Assembly (NCBI RefSeq): GCF_900104485.1
Contig: NZ_FMXQ01000001.1
Coordinates: 682,001 to 746,000 of the forward strand
Length of the DNA stretch: 64,000 nt
DNA from: Bauldia litoralis
Lineage (GTDB): Bacteria > Pseudomonadota > Alphaproteobacteria > Rhizobiales > Kaistiaceae
Reading direction: 5' to 3'
In this document: piece by piece, positions 17,285 to 26,449 of the stretch
How positions within the stretch are numbered: the stretch's first letter is position 1
How the letters are laid out: each line of letters begins with the position of its first letter
Notes under the pieces: generated by a model
What the model saw: only the letters and a program-made list of their open reading frames with translations
The model's database searches: none
What the model was told of the DNA's origin: nothing
Position numbers and translations under genes: made by a program

Positions 17285-17764
17285 CTAGGCGTCGCCGCCG
17301 GCCTTGTCCTCGAGTTCCTTGTCGTCGCCGTTGGCCGCGGCGCCGAGGTTTCGCTCGACCTGCCGCAAGAGCTTGCGCAGCCGCTTGCGGTCCTTGTCGT
17401 CGATCCCGGCCAGCGCGTCCTTCTCGATGCGCTTCCACACCTTGTCGATCGAGGAGATCGCTTTCTGGCCGCGTTCGGTCAGGAAGACCATCGCCTGGCG
17501 ACCATCGCCCTTCGCGGCGCGGCGCTCGACATAGTCCTGCGCGGCAAGCCGGCTGATCATCTTGGTGACGGTTGGCGGCTGGACGCCAAGAGCGCTGGCG
17601 AGATCGCTCATCGACTGCCCGTCCTTGGTCTCGAGCGCCTTGAGCAGGTTCTCCTGCCCGGAATGCAGTTCGATGCGGGATAGCCGGCTACCGGCGCGCA
17701 CCCGATAGACGTGTGCCGCCTGAGCCAGCCTGAAGGTAACCGTGCGTCGGTGATCGAAGCCCAT
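17285..17764 (-). CDS. MarR family transcriptional regulator
   Basis: 159 residues. The winged helix is clear: QSMSDLASALGVQPPTVTKMISRLAAQDYVERR (recognition helix PPTVTKMISRL) then the wing KGDGRQAMVFLTERG. The C-terminal region is a long charged helix (DDKDRKRLRKLLRQVERNL) used for dimerisation. The ATG at 17764 is my choice; a GTG at 17836 would overlap the upstream reductase gene by 11 bp and add residues unlike the family. The gene is downstream of the flavodoxin-fold reductase and upstream of the SDR on the same strand, so it may regulate one or both. Confidence 0.87.
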   Translation of the reverse strand: MGFDHRRTVTFRLAQAAHVYRVRAGSRLSRIELHSGQENLLKALETKDGQSMSDLASALGVQPPTVTKMISRLAAQDYVERRAAKGDGRQAMVFLTERGQKAISSIDKVWKRIEKDALAGIDDKDRKRLRKLLRQVERNLGAAANGDDKELEDKAGGDA

Positions 17765-17825
17765 GATTATGCGTCTAAGTGAAAAACATGTCGGTTCGAT
17801 GACGTTTGAGGCGGCGAAATCGCGC

Positions 17826-18407
17826 TCAGAAAACACTCATCGTCGCCGATACCTTCTTGATGAAGGCGTCGCGTGTCGCGGCGTTGTTTCGATTCATGTC
17901 GTAGAGCGGCAGATAGACCGTCCGCGCCATCGGGTGGATGACCGCCCGCACCGCCCGCTTGGTCACCTTGCGCGGCGGATCGCCGACCAGCATCGCCCGC
18001 CAGCGGCTGCCGCCATAGGTGGCGACGGCGGCGAGCTTGCGGATATTGTGCAGCGTCGGCTTGACCTTGCCATCCTTCAGCTCGAACGACACGCCCGGCA
18101 GGAAGACCCGGTCGAAGAACCCTTTGAGAATAGCCGGATAGCCGAAATTCCAGACCGGGTGGACCAGCACCAGCGCGTCGGCGGCCAGCACCCGGTCGAC
18201 ATAGGACTCCACCGGCTTCCGGCAGATCGCCTCGTCGTGATAGTTAAGCCGTTCCTCCCGGGACAGCACCGGGTTGAAGCCCTCGGCATAGAGGTCGCAG
18301 TCGTCGACGATGTGGCCCGCCTTTGCCAGGCCGTCTAGCACGGCCTGGTGGGTGGCGGCGTTGAAGCTGGTTTCGACCGGATGGGCGAAGACGACGAGAA
18401 CGCGCAT
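17826..18407 (-). CDS. NAD(P)H-dependent oxidoreductase, flavodoxin-like fold (KefF/MdaB type)
   Basis: 193 residues. The N-terminus MRVLVVFAHPVETSFNAATHQAVLDGL is the FMN phosphate-binding start of the NQO1/KefF group. LVLVHPVWNFGYPAILKGFFDRVFLPGVSF is the family core. It probably reduces quinones or electrophiles with NAD(P)H and FMN. It lies 61 bp upstream of the MarR gene on the same strand. MarR regulators often control such detoxifying reductases, so local regulation is plausible. Confidence 0.88.
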   Translation of the reverse strand: MRVLVVFAHPVETSFNAATHQAVLDGLAKAGHIVDDCDLYAEGFNPVLSREERLNYHDEAICRKPVESYVDRVLAADALVLVHPVWNFGYPAILKGFFDRVFLPGVSFELKDGKVKPTLHNIRKLAAVATYGGSRWRAMLVGDPPRKVTKRAVRAVIHPMARTVYLPLYDMNRNNAATRDAFIKKVSATMSVF

Positions 18408-18497
18408 CAGGGAGCCTCTGAGGCGGCTAAGGAGAGAACAGGCATTGCGGCATCCATTTCCTTGAATTGATGATCCGGTCTTGTGCGGCCGGCCGCC

Positions 18498-19901
18498 TCA
18501 GGACGAAGCCCGGAGGCCGGGGAACAGGAAGACCTTGTTCGATTCCCAGTCGAAATCGGGATTTTCCCAGGCAACCATCTTGCCCGGATTGAGCAGGCCC
18601 TTCGGATCCGCTTCCCGCTTGAAGGCGAGCTGGACTTCGTTGGTCTGCTTCATGCCACCCTCCTCCAGCGTGTAGCGGTGGGGATTGAAGATCGGACAGC
18701 CGTTATCCTCGTGGATGGCGATGATCTCGTCGAGTCGCTCGTCACTGGTGTAGCGAACGATCGGCAATCCGGTGCAGGCGACATTGCCGTCGAAGCGGAT
18801 GAACTCGAGGTGACCCGGAACTTCGTCGCCGAAGATCTCGGTCATCCGGCCGACCTTCTCGACATGGTCCGGGAAGGGATAGAGCACCTGGAGATAGGTG
18901 ATCGACGGGTCGACCCTCAGTCCCCTCAACGTCGTGTGGTTCCAGGTCAGTTCATAGACCGGCGGCAGGCCCTTCTTCTCGGCCTCGCTGGCGGTGTCGG
19001 AGCGATAGCGGATCTCCGCCTTCTCGCGCGCCGCCAGCGCGAGGAACGGGTCGATGGCATGCGGCGCCACCATCAACAGGACGACCGAGTCGGTCTTCTT
19101 CAGGAATTTCTGGTGACGCAGGAAATAGTCATGCGGCACCGGAGCGGCGACCGTTGCGATCTCCTTGAACAACAGCCCGTCGGAATTGGCCAGAAGGTTG
19201 GCGAAGCGAACCGCCCGCATGTAGTCGTCGAAGCCGACGACCACGTCGACCCAGTCATAGGCGACGTCGAGCGGCACCTCGACCTCGGTGATGATGCCGT
19301 TGGTGCCATAGGCGTGCATCACCTTGTGAAGGTCCCAGCCGCCGAGTTCGAGAACCCGCGGCTCCTCCTCCATCGTCACGATCCGCAGCCTGAGCACATT
19401 GCCGAGATCGCGCAAGCCGCCCCAGTTGATCGAGCCGACGCCGCCCGAGCCGCCGGCGATGAAACCGGCCAGCGACGCGGTGTTGTAGGTCGAGGGATGC
19501 AGGCGCAATTCCTGCCCTGTCTTGCGGGTCTCGCGATCGATATGGGCAAGCACCGCGCCGGGTTCTGTAACGACGCGGCCGGGCGCGATCGACTTGATCG
19601 CGTTCATCTCGGCGAGGTTCAGCACCACCCCGCCGGAGAGCGGCATCGCCTGGCCGTAGTTCCCCGTGCCGGAACCGCGTGGCGTCACCGGCACGCCCTG
19701 CGCATAGCAGGCCTTGAGCACCTGGATGACCTCGGCCTCGCTCTTCGGCGTGACGATGAGGTCGCCGGTCACCGCGTCGAGTTCCCGCTTCAGCACTGGC
19801 GAATACCAGAAGAAGTCGCGGCTCTTCTGCTTGACGATCGCCGGGTTGTCCTCGGTCCTGATGTCGCCGAGCGCCGCTTTCAGGGCAGAAATATCCGTCA
19901 T
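18498..19901 (-). CDS. FAD-binding oxidoreductase (GlcD/VAO-PCMH type), paralogue 1
   Basis: 467 residues. The FAD domain shows VTPRGSGTGNYGQAMPLSGG and the second pyrophosphate loop LRLHPSTYNTASLAGFIAGGSGGVGS. The C-terminal cap ends DPKGLLNPGKMVAWENPDFDWES, as in D-lactate/glycolate oxidase relatives. A distinctive segment, YELTWNHTTLRGLRVDPSITYLQV, recurs almost unchanged in the protein at 30850-32235. The start at 19901 overlaps the stop of the upstream deaminase gene (ATGA), so it is translationally coupled to a cytosine-deaminase-like hydrolase behind an NMT1-type ABC transporter. It probably oxidises the product of that pathway; the substrate is unknown. Confidence 0.87.
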   Translation of the reverse strand: MTDISALKAALGDIRTEDNPAIVKQKSRDFFWYSPVLKRELDAVTGDLIVTPKSEAEVIQVLKACYAQGVPVTPRGSGTGNYGQAMPLSGGVVLNLAEMNAIKSIAPGRVVTEPGAVLAHIDRETRKTGQELRLHPSTYNTASLAGFIAGGSGGVGSINWGGLRDLGNVLRLRIVTMEEEPRVLELGGWDLHKVMHAYGTNGIITEVEVPLDVAYDWVDVVVGFDDYMRAVRFANLLANSDGLLFKEIATVAAPVPHDYFLRHQKFLKKTDSVVLLMVAPHAIDPFLALAAREKAEIRYRSDTASEAEKKGLPPVYELTWNHTTLRGLRVDPSITYLQVLYPFPDHVEKVGRMTEIFGDEVPGHLEFIRFDGNVACTGLPIVRYTSDERLDEIIAIHEDNGCPIFNPHRYTLEEGGMKQTNEVQLAFKREADPKGLLNPGKMVAWENPDFDWESNKVFLFPGLRASS

Positions 19902-21220
19902 GCCGAGGGCCTCATCAGATCGTCGAGTTCGCGATAGTCGGGCAGCGTCCGGTCGATCGCCGATCCGGCCCGCAGCACCGTCCGGTCTGCCTGCGGCCGG
20001 GCCAGCAATTCGGTCCATGTCCGGGCGCGGAAGAGCACCAGGTCGGCGGCGCGGCCGGCGGCGATCGCGCCGTGGTCGTCGCGGCCGATGATCCCGGCCG
20101 GCGCCCGGCTGGCGAGCCGCGCCCAGGCGCCGATCGGATGGTCGAGCTGGATGATCCGCACCGCCTCGCGAAACGTCTCCAGCATGTCGAGGTCGCCATA
20201 GGCGTAGAACGGGTCGCGGGTATTGTCGGAGGCGACGGCGACGGAAACATCGCGCGCCATCAATTCATGCAGCAGCGTCACCCCGCGCCAGCGCGGCGTC
20301 CGCCCGGCGACCCGGCCCTGCAGATACATGTTGCACATCGGCAGCGAGACGACGGCGATCCCTGCCTCGGCGACCCGCTCCATCGTCGCGTCGGCTTCCT
20401 CGGCCGGCTGCACCGCCAGCGAGCAGCAATGGCCGGCGACGATCCGGCCCGGAAAGCGGTTGCGGATCGCCGCATCGGCGATGGCGCGGAGCGAACGCGC
20501 CGAGGGGTCGCCGGTCTCGTCGACATGGAAGTCGAGGTCGAGCCCGGCCTCCGCCGCCCGCCGCATCATCCCGTCGAGCGCGATGTCGAGATCCGGCATC
20601 ATGAAGGTCACCGCCCCGAGCACGCCGCCATGTTCGGCGACGACACCGGTGATTTCGTCGGCAAAGCTTTCGTCGAGAAAGAGGTCGATCGGCAGGATCG
20701 ACACCGCCTGCAGGTCGATCCGCCCGGCCCAGCGCTCCCGCATCTCGGCAAAGACCGGCCAGGAAATCAGGTGCTGTGGCGGCGAGGAATCGAGGTGGGT
20801 GCGGAGCAGCGACGTGCCGTGCGCATAGGCCGCCCGCAGGCTGAAATCCATTCGCCGCGCCACGTCCCTGGCCGTCCATTCGGCCTCCCGGTCCGCGGCG
20901 ACCGCCTCCAGCGCCCCGTCAAAGGTGCCGTCGGGATTGGGCTTGCGCGGCCAGATATGGCCCTTGTCGATATGGGTATGCATGTCGACGAAGGTCGGCC
21001 ACACCATGCCGCCGTCGAGATCAATGCCGGGAAATGCGGTCTCGCTGCCGGCCGGCGCCACCCGCTCGACGACGCCGTCGCTGACCACGATATCGGCGGG
21101 GACCAGCCCGTCGGAGTCGGGCGGCCGCGGCAGGTCGTCGAGAAAGACGCCGGGCACCGTCGCATTGGCCAGGACATAGCGCGGAGCATCGGCCGGCAAT
21201 ACCGCGAAGCCCTTGCTCAT
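19898..21220 (-). CDS. Cytosine deaminase-like amidohydrolase
   Basis: 440 residues of metal-dependent amidohydrolase. The metal site is HTHIDKGH, then the catalytic HVDE, a zinc-ligand His in VAGHCCSL, and the Asp in VASDNTRDPFYAYGD. These match the CodA/N-isopropylammelide subgroup that deaminates pyrimidine or triazine rings. The C-terminal beta sandwich includes GRAADLVLFRA. It lies 4 bp after the ABC permease gene and overlaps the FAD oxidoreductase by 4 bp, so transport, deamination and oxidation are co-expressed. Cytosine, a pyrimidine breakdown product, or creatinine-like rings are possible substrates. Confidence 0.87.
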   Translation of the reverse strand: MSKGFAVLPADAPRYVLANATVPGVFLDDLPRPPDSDGLVPADIVVSDGVVERVAPAGSETAFPGIDLDGGMVWPTFVDMHTHIDKGHIWPRKPNPDGTFDGALEAVAADREAEWTARDVARRMDFSLRAAYAHGTSLLRTHLDSSPPQHLISWPVFAEMRERWAGRIDLQAVSILPIDLFLDESFADEITGVVAEHGGVLGAVTFMMPDLDIALDGMMRRAAEAGLDLDFHVDETGDPSARSLRAIADAAIRNRFPGRIVAGHCCSLAVQPAEEADATMERVAEAGIAVVSLPMCNMYLQGRVAGRTPRWRGVTLLHELMARDVSVAVASDNTRDPFYAYGDLDMLETFREAVRIIQLDHPIGAWARLASRAPAGIIGRDDHGAIAAGRAADLVLFRARTWTELLARPQADRTVLRAGSAIDRTLPDYRELDDLMRPSA

Positions 21221-21224
21221 CGGC

Positions 21225-22109
21225 TCAATTCTCCCGCCGGATGGCGCTCTCGTGCCATTTCCTGAGGAGGAGATGGGAGACCATGCTGGTGCAGGCGAAG
21301 ATCACCACCCCGGTCAGCGACAGGAGGACGAGCGCCGCGAACAGCCGCGGGATGTTCAGCCGGTACTGCGATTCCAGCAGGCGGAAGGCGAGCCCGGAGC
21401 CGGCGCCGGCGGTTCCCGCCGCGAACTCGGCGACCACCGCGGCAATCAGCGCCAGCCCGCCGGCGATCTTCAGGCCGGCGAGGAAGTAGGGCAAAGCGCT
21501 CGGCAGTTGTAAGTAGTAGAGGGTCTGCCAGCGGCTGGCGCCGTAGAGCTCGTAGAGATTGAGCAGGTTATGGTCGGTGGAGCGCAGCCCCTGCGTCGTG
21601 TTGGACAGGATCGGGAAGAAGGCGACGATCCAGGCGCAGATCAGGATCGCGCTCTGGGTGGTCGGCGCATAGATCAGGATCAGCGGCGCGATGGCGACGA
21701 TCGGCGTCACCTGGAGGATCACGGCATAGGGGTAGAGCGCCAGCTCGATCCACTTCGACTGCGCCATCAGGATCGCCAGCGCCACACCGCCGACCAGCGC
21801 GATCGCGAGCGCCGTGAAGGTGATCTTCAGCGTCACCCACAGCGCGCCGAGCAGGATCGGCCAGTCCTCGACAAAGGCCTGCGCCACCCTTCCCGGGCTC
21901 GGCAGGATGTAGTGCGGCACCTCGTTGACGGTCACGTAGATCTGCCAGAACACCACCAGGATGAAGAGCATGATCACCGGAACCGAGAAGCGCAGCAGGC
22001 GGCCGGCAAGCCCGCCGGGCGGGCGCCGGGCGAGGTCGACGGGCATGTCGCCGTCGTCCGGCCGTGTCTCGATTTCGCCGTTCCGCTTTTCCATCTCGAC
22101 CGCGGTCAT
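21225..22109 (-). CDS. ABC transporter permease (SsuC/ThiX type)
   Basis: 294 residues with six transmembrane segments. The binding-protein-dependent EAA-type loop reads LYELYGASRWQTLYYLQLPSALPYFLAGLKIAGGLALIAAVVAEF, which contacts the ATPase. The ATG at 22109 overlaps the stop of the ATP-binding gene by 4 bp, which decides the start. It forms the inner-membrane pore of the NMT1-type importer with the genes at 22106-22936 and 23064-24080. Confidence 0.92.
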   Translation of the reverse strand: MTAVEMEKRNGEIETRPDDGDMPVDLARRPPGGLAGRLLRFSVPVIMLFILVVFWQIYVTVNEVPHYILPSPGRVAQAFVEDWPILLGALWVTLKITFTALAIALVGGVALAILMAQSKWIELALYPYAVILQVTPIVAIAPLILIYAPTTQSAILICAWIVAFFPILSNTTQGLRSTDHNLLNLYELYGASRWQTLYYLQLPSALPYFLAGLKIAGGLALIAAVVAEFAAGTAGAGSGLAFRLLESQYRLNIPRLFAALVLLSLTGVVIFACTSMVSHLLLRKWHESAIRREN

Positions 22110-22936
22110 TGGTGTCCGCTGCCTTCCATCGCCGCATGCAGCGCGTCGGAGGTCTTGCGGCAATAGTCGTTATAGGTGGCGGACGTCCGGAATTCCTCCT
22201 CGCGCGGATAGGGCGCGTCGATCGACAATTCGTCGAAGACCCGGCCCGGCCGCGCCGCCATCACCACGATGCGGCTCGACAGATAGACCGACTCGAAGAC
22301 CGAATGGGTGACGAAGATCACCGTCCAGCCGAAGGTCTCCCACAGGTGCAGGAGGTCGTTGTTGAGCTTGAAGCGGGTGATCTCGTCGAGCGCGGCGAAC
22401 GGCTCGTCCATCAGCAGGAGTTTCGGCCGGGTGATCAGCGCCCGGGCGATCGACACCCGCATCTTCATGCCGCCGGAGAGCTCGCGCGGATAGGAGTCGG
22501 CGAATTTCTCGAGCCCGACCATCGCCAGGGCTTCCATCACGTCGCCGCGGGCGGCGGCCTTCGAAACGCCCTTGAGCCGCAGCGGCAGCCAGACATTGCC
22601 GAACACGGTCGCCCAGGGCATCAGCGTCGGCTCCTGGAAGACGAAGCCGATCTCGCGCTGGTGCTTGCCGAAAGGGTCGCCGCCGGCGCCCGGCCAGGCG
22701 ATGGTGCCGGACGTCGTGTCGCCGAGGCCGGCGATGATCCGCAACGCCGTCGACTTGCCGCAGCCCGACGGCCCGAGCAGACTGACGAATTCCCGCTCGC
22801 CGATGTCGAGCGACATGTCCTTCAATGCCACCGTGCCGTTGGAGAAGGTCTTGGACACACCGCGCAGGGAAACCAGCGGGGCATGCGGCGACCCTTGCGG
22901 GCCGGGGGCGGTCGCGATCGCAGCGTTGTTCAACAT
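22106..22936 (-). CDS. ABC transporter ATP-binding protein (SsuB/TauB/ThiZ type)
   Basis: 276 residues. Walker A is GPSGCGKST at 55-63, the Q-loop is FQEPTLMPW, the signature is LSGGMKMRVSIARAL, Walker B is LLLMDEPFAALDE, and the switch is VTHSVFES. It powers uptake through the coupled permease (ATGA overlap). The closest named group carries nitrate, sulfonate, taurine or hydroxymethylpyrimidine; the flanking base deaminases favour a nucleobase-like ligand. Confidence 0.94.
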   Translation of the reverse strand: MLNNAAIATAPGPQGSPHAPLVSLRGVSKTFSNGTVALKDMSLDIGEREFVSLLGPSGCGKSTALRIIAGLGDTTSGTIAWPGAGGDPFGKHQREIGFVFQEPTLMPWATVFGNVWLPLRLKGVSKAAARGDVMEALAMVGLEKFADSYPRELSGGMKMRVSIARALITRPKLLLMDEPFAALDEITRFKLNNDLLHLWETFGWTVIFVTHSVFESVYLSSRIVVMAARPGRVFDELSIDAPYPREEEFRTSATYNDYCRKTSDALHAAMEGSGHQ

Positions 22937-23063
22937 GAGCTCCGTTTAACGCCAGGAAGCCGGCGTCGGTCATTCGTGTTTCGGTCGGCGGGGCGCGTGC
23001 CCCACCGACCACCCTTGCCGCGCCGTCGGCGCGGGTCGTTCGGCGTCGAGAAGGCTCTCGCCG

Positions 23064-24080
23064 CTATTTCTTCATGTCCATGCCGACCTTCTTGCAGGAA
23101 AAGCTGTCGGTGACGACCGTCGTGTAGTCGATATCGGCCTTGACGACCTCGGCTTCCACCATCTTGTCGTAGAAGCTCTTCACCTGGTCCATCGACAGGC
23201 AGCCGATGCCACCTTCCTCGGCCGCGCCCGAATCGATCAGCCCGTAGGACTTCATCTTGTCGAGCGTGAAGGCCAGCTGGCCGTCGGACATCTCCGGATT
23301 GTGCTCCTTGATCAGCGCGTTACCGGCCGAATTGTCGCCGTAGAGATAGGTGTACCAGCCGATGATCGAGGCATCGACGAAACGCTGGACGAGGTCCGGG
23401 TTGTTGGCGACGAATTCCGACTTCGCCTCGATCATCGTCGAGGGCGTATCGAAGCCGGCATCGGCCATCAGGAATAGCTCGGGCTTGAAGCCGCCCTCGG
23501 TCTCGATCGCATAGGGCTCGGAGGTGATGTAGCCCTGCTGCGCCGACATCTTGTCCGCCAGGAACGGCGCCGGGTTGAAGGTATAGGGCTTGATCTGTTC
23601 GTCCTTGAAGCCGGGAAAGGCCTTCTTCATCCACTGGAAACCAGTGGAAAACAGATCCTTGCCCATGAAGATCGTCGGCAGCTTGGCGAGATCGCCGAAG
23701 GATTTGACGCCCGAGTCGGGGTGCGCGATCAGCACCTGCGGATCCTTCTGGAAGATCGCCGCGACCTCGACGACCGGAATGTCCTGCTCGATCGCCGAGA
23801 AGGAACCGATCAGGTTGCCCTGCATGTAGAAATCGATCTTGTCGGCCATCAGCAGCGCCTGGTTCGCCGCACTCGGGCCGCCCTGGACGATCGTCACCTT
23901 GAGCCCGTATTTCTCGTAGGTGCCATCGGCGACCGCCTGGTAGAAACCGCCATGCTCGCCCTCGGCCAGCCAGTTGGTGCCGAAGGAGACCTCGTCGAGG
24001 TCCTGTGCCATCGCTTGGCCCGCAAAGGCGGCCGCGGCGCCCGCCAGGAGGCTTGGGATCACTGCCTTCAGGATCGTCAT
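23064..24080 (-). CDS. ABC transporter substrate-binding protein, NMT1/THI5-like
   Basis: 338 residues with a signal peptide (MTILKAVIPSLLAGAAAAFA, cleavage at AMA-QD). The mature protein starts DLDEVSFGTNWLAEGEHGGFYQAVADGTYEKYGLKVTIVQGGP, the NMT1/THI5-like fold used for pyrimidines, taurine and similar small ligands. Two C-terminal cysteines (GIGCLSM and SFSCKK) may form a disulfide. The ATG at 24080 has GGAAG and GGAG elements upstream. It is the promoter-proximal gene of the operon: binding protein, ATPase, permease, deaminase, FAD oxidoreductase. Confidence 0.9.
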   Translation of the reverse strand: MTILKAVIPSLLAGAAAAFAGQAMAQDLDEVSFGTNWLAEGEHGGFYQAVADGTYEKYGLKVTIVQGGPSAANQALLMADKIDFYMQGNLIGSFSAIEQDIPVVEVAAIFQKDPQVLIAHPDSGVKSFGDLAKLPTIFMGKDLFSTGFQWMKKAFPGFKDEQIKPYTFNPAPFLADKMSAQQGYITSEPYAIETEGGFKPELFLMADAGFDTPSTMIEAKSEFVANNPDLVQRFVDASIIGWYTYLYGDNSAGNALIKEHNPEMSDGQLAFTLDKMKSYGLIDSGAAEEGGIGCLSMDQVKSFYDKMVEAEVVKADIDYTTVVTDSFSCKKVGMDMKK

Positions 24081-24407
24081 GTCGCTGATACTCCGCTTCC
24101 CTGTTGATGGCGCGACCGTTCTGGGCTGCGCCGTGAGTGTTTGGTGCTGTCGTCGTTGATCTCGGGCCCGCCGACGGTCGCCGGGCGGGGCCTGGACGGC
24201 GTCGACCAGAACTCGCAAGTCACGTGCCATTGGCTCGCCCTGCGACACCCTCGATCTGTCAGGGCTTGCATGCGTCCAGCCACGGCAGCCACAATCTAGG
24301 ACAAGGCCGCTGCACAAGAAAGCGGCAGCGCTGGCGAAAATGTCGTCCGTCGCTCCGCTTGTCAGCGCCGGCCCACCGATCGTAGCGTTGGTGGATTTGG
24401 AATAGGG
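24081..24407. other. Divergent intergenic region between the NMT1 operon and ridA
   Basis: 327 bases without a convincing gene. It must contain the promoters of the leftward transporter/deaminase operon and the rightward RidA gene. I looked for a thiamine-type riboswitch (CUGAGA and ACCUGAU cores) in front of the binding-protein gene and did not find one. Open frames through it on the minus strand lack start signals and look like upstream extensions of the binding-protein frame. No regulator gene is adjacent. Confidence 0.5.
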
Positions 24408-24806
24408 ATGATGCTGAAGCCGATCCTGCCACAGACCATCCGCGCGCCTTTTGCCCGCTACAGCCACGCGATCGAGGTCGCCGCAGGGTCGCGGCTCCTG
24501 TTCTGCTCCGGTCAGCTAGGCATGGAGCCCGACGACGCCATCCCGCCGACCGTCGAGGGCCAGGCCGAGCGCTGTTTCGAGAATATCCGCGCGATTCTCG
24601 CCGAGGCCCGGCTGTCGATGGCCGATATCGTCCGGATCAACGCCTACGTCACCGGCCGCGAGCACATGGCCGGCTACATGGCGGTTCGCGACCGCTATAC
24701 CAGCGACCCGCCGCCGGCCTCGACCCTGATGATCGTCGGCGGCTTCACCCGGCCGGAATTCCTTGTCGAGGTCGAGGTCATGGCCGCCGGCGCGGCCGAT
24801 GGATAG
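24408..24806 (+). CDS. RidA/YjgF family protein
   Basis: 132 residues, the normal RidA length. Family segments: RAPFARYSHAIEV, LLFCSGQLGM, QAERCFENIRAILAEAGLS-like (here ARLS), and the C-terminal TRPEFLVEVEVMA. The arginine that binds the imine carboxylate in true RidA (RVxxLPxxAxVEIE) is replaced by a TRPEFLVEVE arrangement. It may therefore belong to a Rid subgroup with a role in catabolism of N-heterocycles. Its position next to the ring deaminases fits hydrolysis or protection of imine intermediates. Confidence 0.85.
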   Translation: MMLKPILPQTIRAPFARYSHAIEVAAGSRLLFCSGQLGMEPDDAIPPTVEGQAERCFENIRAILAEARLSMADIVRINAYVTGREHMAGYMAVRDRYTSDPPPASTLMIVGGFTRPEFLVEVEVMAAGAADG

Positions 24807-24959
24807 GGGTGTCCCGCCAGGCCACGGCGTCCGGTCGGTGACGATCCCGGTTGCGCCGGAGACCGGCCACGCGCTAAGCCCTCGATCCACGATGACACGT
24901 CGAACACCCACCCAACGTGACCGCGCCGCTGGCGCGCACGGCTAGTCGAGGGAGGCCGC

Positions 24960-26303
24960 ATGCGCCTGTGGATCAAGGACCCGATGGCCATCCTCGCGGT
25001 GGGCGCCGAGCGCGGCGTTGTCGTCGAGGACGGCAAGATCGCCGAACTCGTCGGGCGCGGCTCCAGCCCCGGCAAGCCGGTCGACCAGACCTATGACGCC
25101 GGTCGCCACGTCGTCATACCCGGGCTGATCAACACCCATCACCATTTCTTCCAGACGCTGACTCGCGCCCACCCGGAGGCGATCAACAAGGAACTGTTTC
25201 CCTGGCTGAAGGCGCTCTATCCGATCTGGGCCAAATACGTCACGCCGGAGGCCTTCCGCCTCGCCACCCGCCTGTCGCTGACCGAACTGATGATGTCAGG
25301 CTGCACCTGCGTTTCCGACCACCACTACCTCTATCCTGACGGCCTCGAAGACGCGATGGACATCCAGGCCGAGGAAGCCGGCAAGCTCGGCATCCGCATG
25401 ACGCTGACCCGCGGCTCGATGAACCTGTCGGAGAAGGACGGCGGCCTGCCGCCCGACACCATCGTCCAGGACGAGGACACCATCCTGGCCGACTGCGAGC
25501 GGGTTCTGTCGCGCTATCACGACCCCAACGCCGGCGCGATGCTCCAGGTCGCACTGGCGCCCTGCGCGCCCTTCACCGTCAGCAAGCGCCTGATGGTCGA
25601 TTCCGTCGGCCTCGCCGAGCGGTTCGATTGCCGGCTCCATACCCATCTCGCCGAAACCAATGACGAGAACGAATACTGCCTCGAGCATTTCGGCTGTCGT
25701 CCGGTCGACTATCTCGAGGAATGCGGCTGGATGAACGAGCGCGTCTGGCTCGCCCACGGCATCCATTTCAACGACGACGAGATCAGGCGGCTCGGCCGTC
25801 ATCACGTCGGCGTCTGTCACTGCCCCACGTCCAACATGACCCTGGCCTCCGGCCAGTGCCGTACCCGCGAACTCGAAGCCGCCGGCAGCCCGGTCGGGCT
25901 CGGGGTCGACGGATCGGCCTCCAATGACAATTCGAACCTGATGGAAAGCCTGCGTCACGCCCTGATGATCAACCGGCTGACCTATGACGCCGCCTCGGTC
26001 AGCCATCTCGACACCTTCCGCTGGGCAAGCGAGGGCTCGGCCCGTTGTCTCGGTCGCGATGACATCGGCGTCATCGCTGCCGGGAAGCAGGCCGATCTCG
26101 GCTTCTATACCCTTGATGAACTTCGGTTTTCCGGCGCGGGCGACCCGATCGCCGCGCTGGTGATGTGCGGCGCCCATGCAGCCGACCGGGTGATGGTCGG
26201 CGGGGTGTGGCAGGTCGAGGACGGCCAGCCGGCCGGTGTCGACGTCGCCCGCCTGCGTTCCGAGCACGGTGCCGCTGCCAAGGCTTTCCTCGAGGCGCTC
26301 TGA
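24960..26303 (+). CDS. 8-oxoguanine deaminase-like amidohydrolase
   Basis: 447 residues of the TrzN/AtzB-like amidohydrolase group. IPGLINTHHHFFQTLTRA (metal histidines at 60 and 62), HTHLAETNDE, AHGIHFND, HCPTSNM and GLGVDGSASNDNSNL are all present, and they match bacterial 8-oxoguanine deaminases closely. The reaction would be 8-oxoguanine to urate plus ammonia. GAGGGAGG lies 4 bases before the ATG. It follows ridA by 153 bp on the same strand. Hydroxytriazine or guanine substrates cannot be excluded from sequence alone. Confidence 0.82.
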   Translation: MRLWIKDPMAILAVGAERGVVVEDGKIAELVGRGSSPGKPVDQTYDAGRHVVIPGLINTHHHFFQTLTRAHPEAINKELFPWLKALYPIWAKYVTPEAFRLATRLSLTELMMSGCTCVSDHHYLYPDGLEDAMDIQAEEAGKLGIRMTLTRGSMNLSEKDGGLPPDTIVQDEDTILADCERVLSRYHDPNAGAMLQVALAPCAPFTVSKRLMVDSVGLAERFDCRLHTHLAETNDENEYCLEHFGCRPVDYLEECGWMNERVWLAHGIHFNDDEIRRLGRHHVGVCHCPTSNMTLASGQCRTRELEAAGSPVGLGVDGSASNDNSNLMESLRHALMINRLTYDAASVSHLDTFRWASEGSARCLGRDDIGVIAAGKQADLGFYTLDELRFSGAGDPIAALVMCGAHAADRVMVGGVWQVEDGQPAGVDVARLRSEHGAAAKAFLEAL

Positions 26304-26431
26304 CCTGGGGGTTAACTGTTTGCTCACCGCGATCAAATGCGGCGTACGGTGCGTGATCCTTTGCCGGGGGGAGCCCGTGGCATTTTAAGCTGCCGTTAAG
26401 CGTCGTTCTCTACCGGTGATAGGTCATACAT

Positions 26432-26449
26432 AAGGGGATACCCCCTTTG
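26432..26449 (+). promoter_or_regulatory. Ribosome-binding site folded into a hairpin with the start codon
   Basis: AAGGGG (26432-26437) is the only Shine-Dalgarno-like sequence before the TTG start of the PAS-GGDEF-EAL gene. It is complementary to CCCCTT at 26442-26447, which runs into that TTG. The short hairpin would hide the ribosome site, so initiation may be low or temperature- or ligand-dependent. Confidence 0.45.

Noticed and set aside
24081-24407. Thiamine pyrophosphate riboswitch before the NMT1-type binding protein
   Set aside because: The conserved CUGAGA and ACCUGAU-type cores are not present on the relevant strand.
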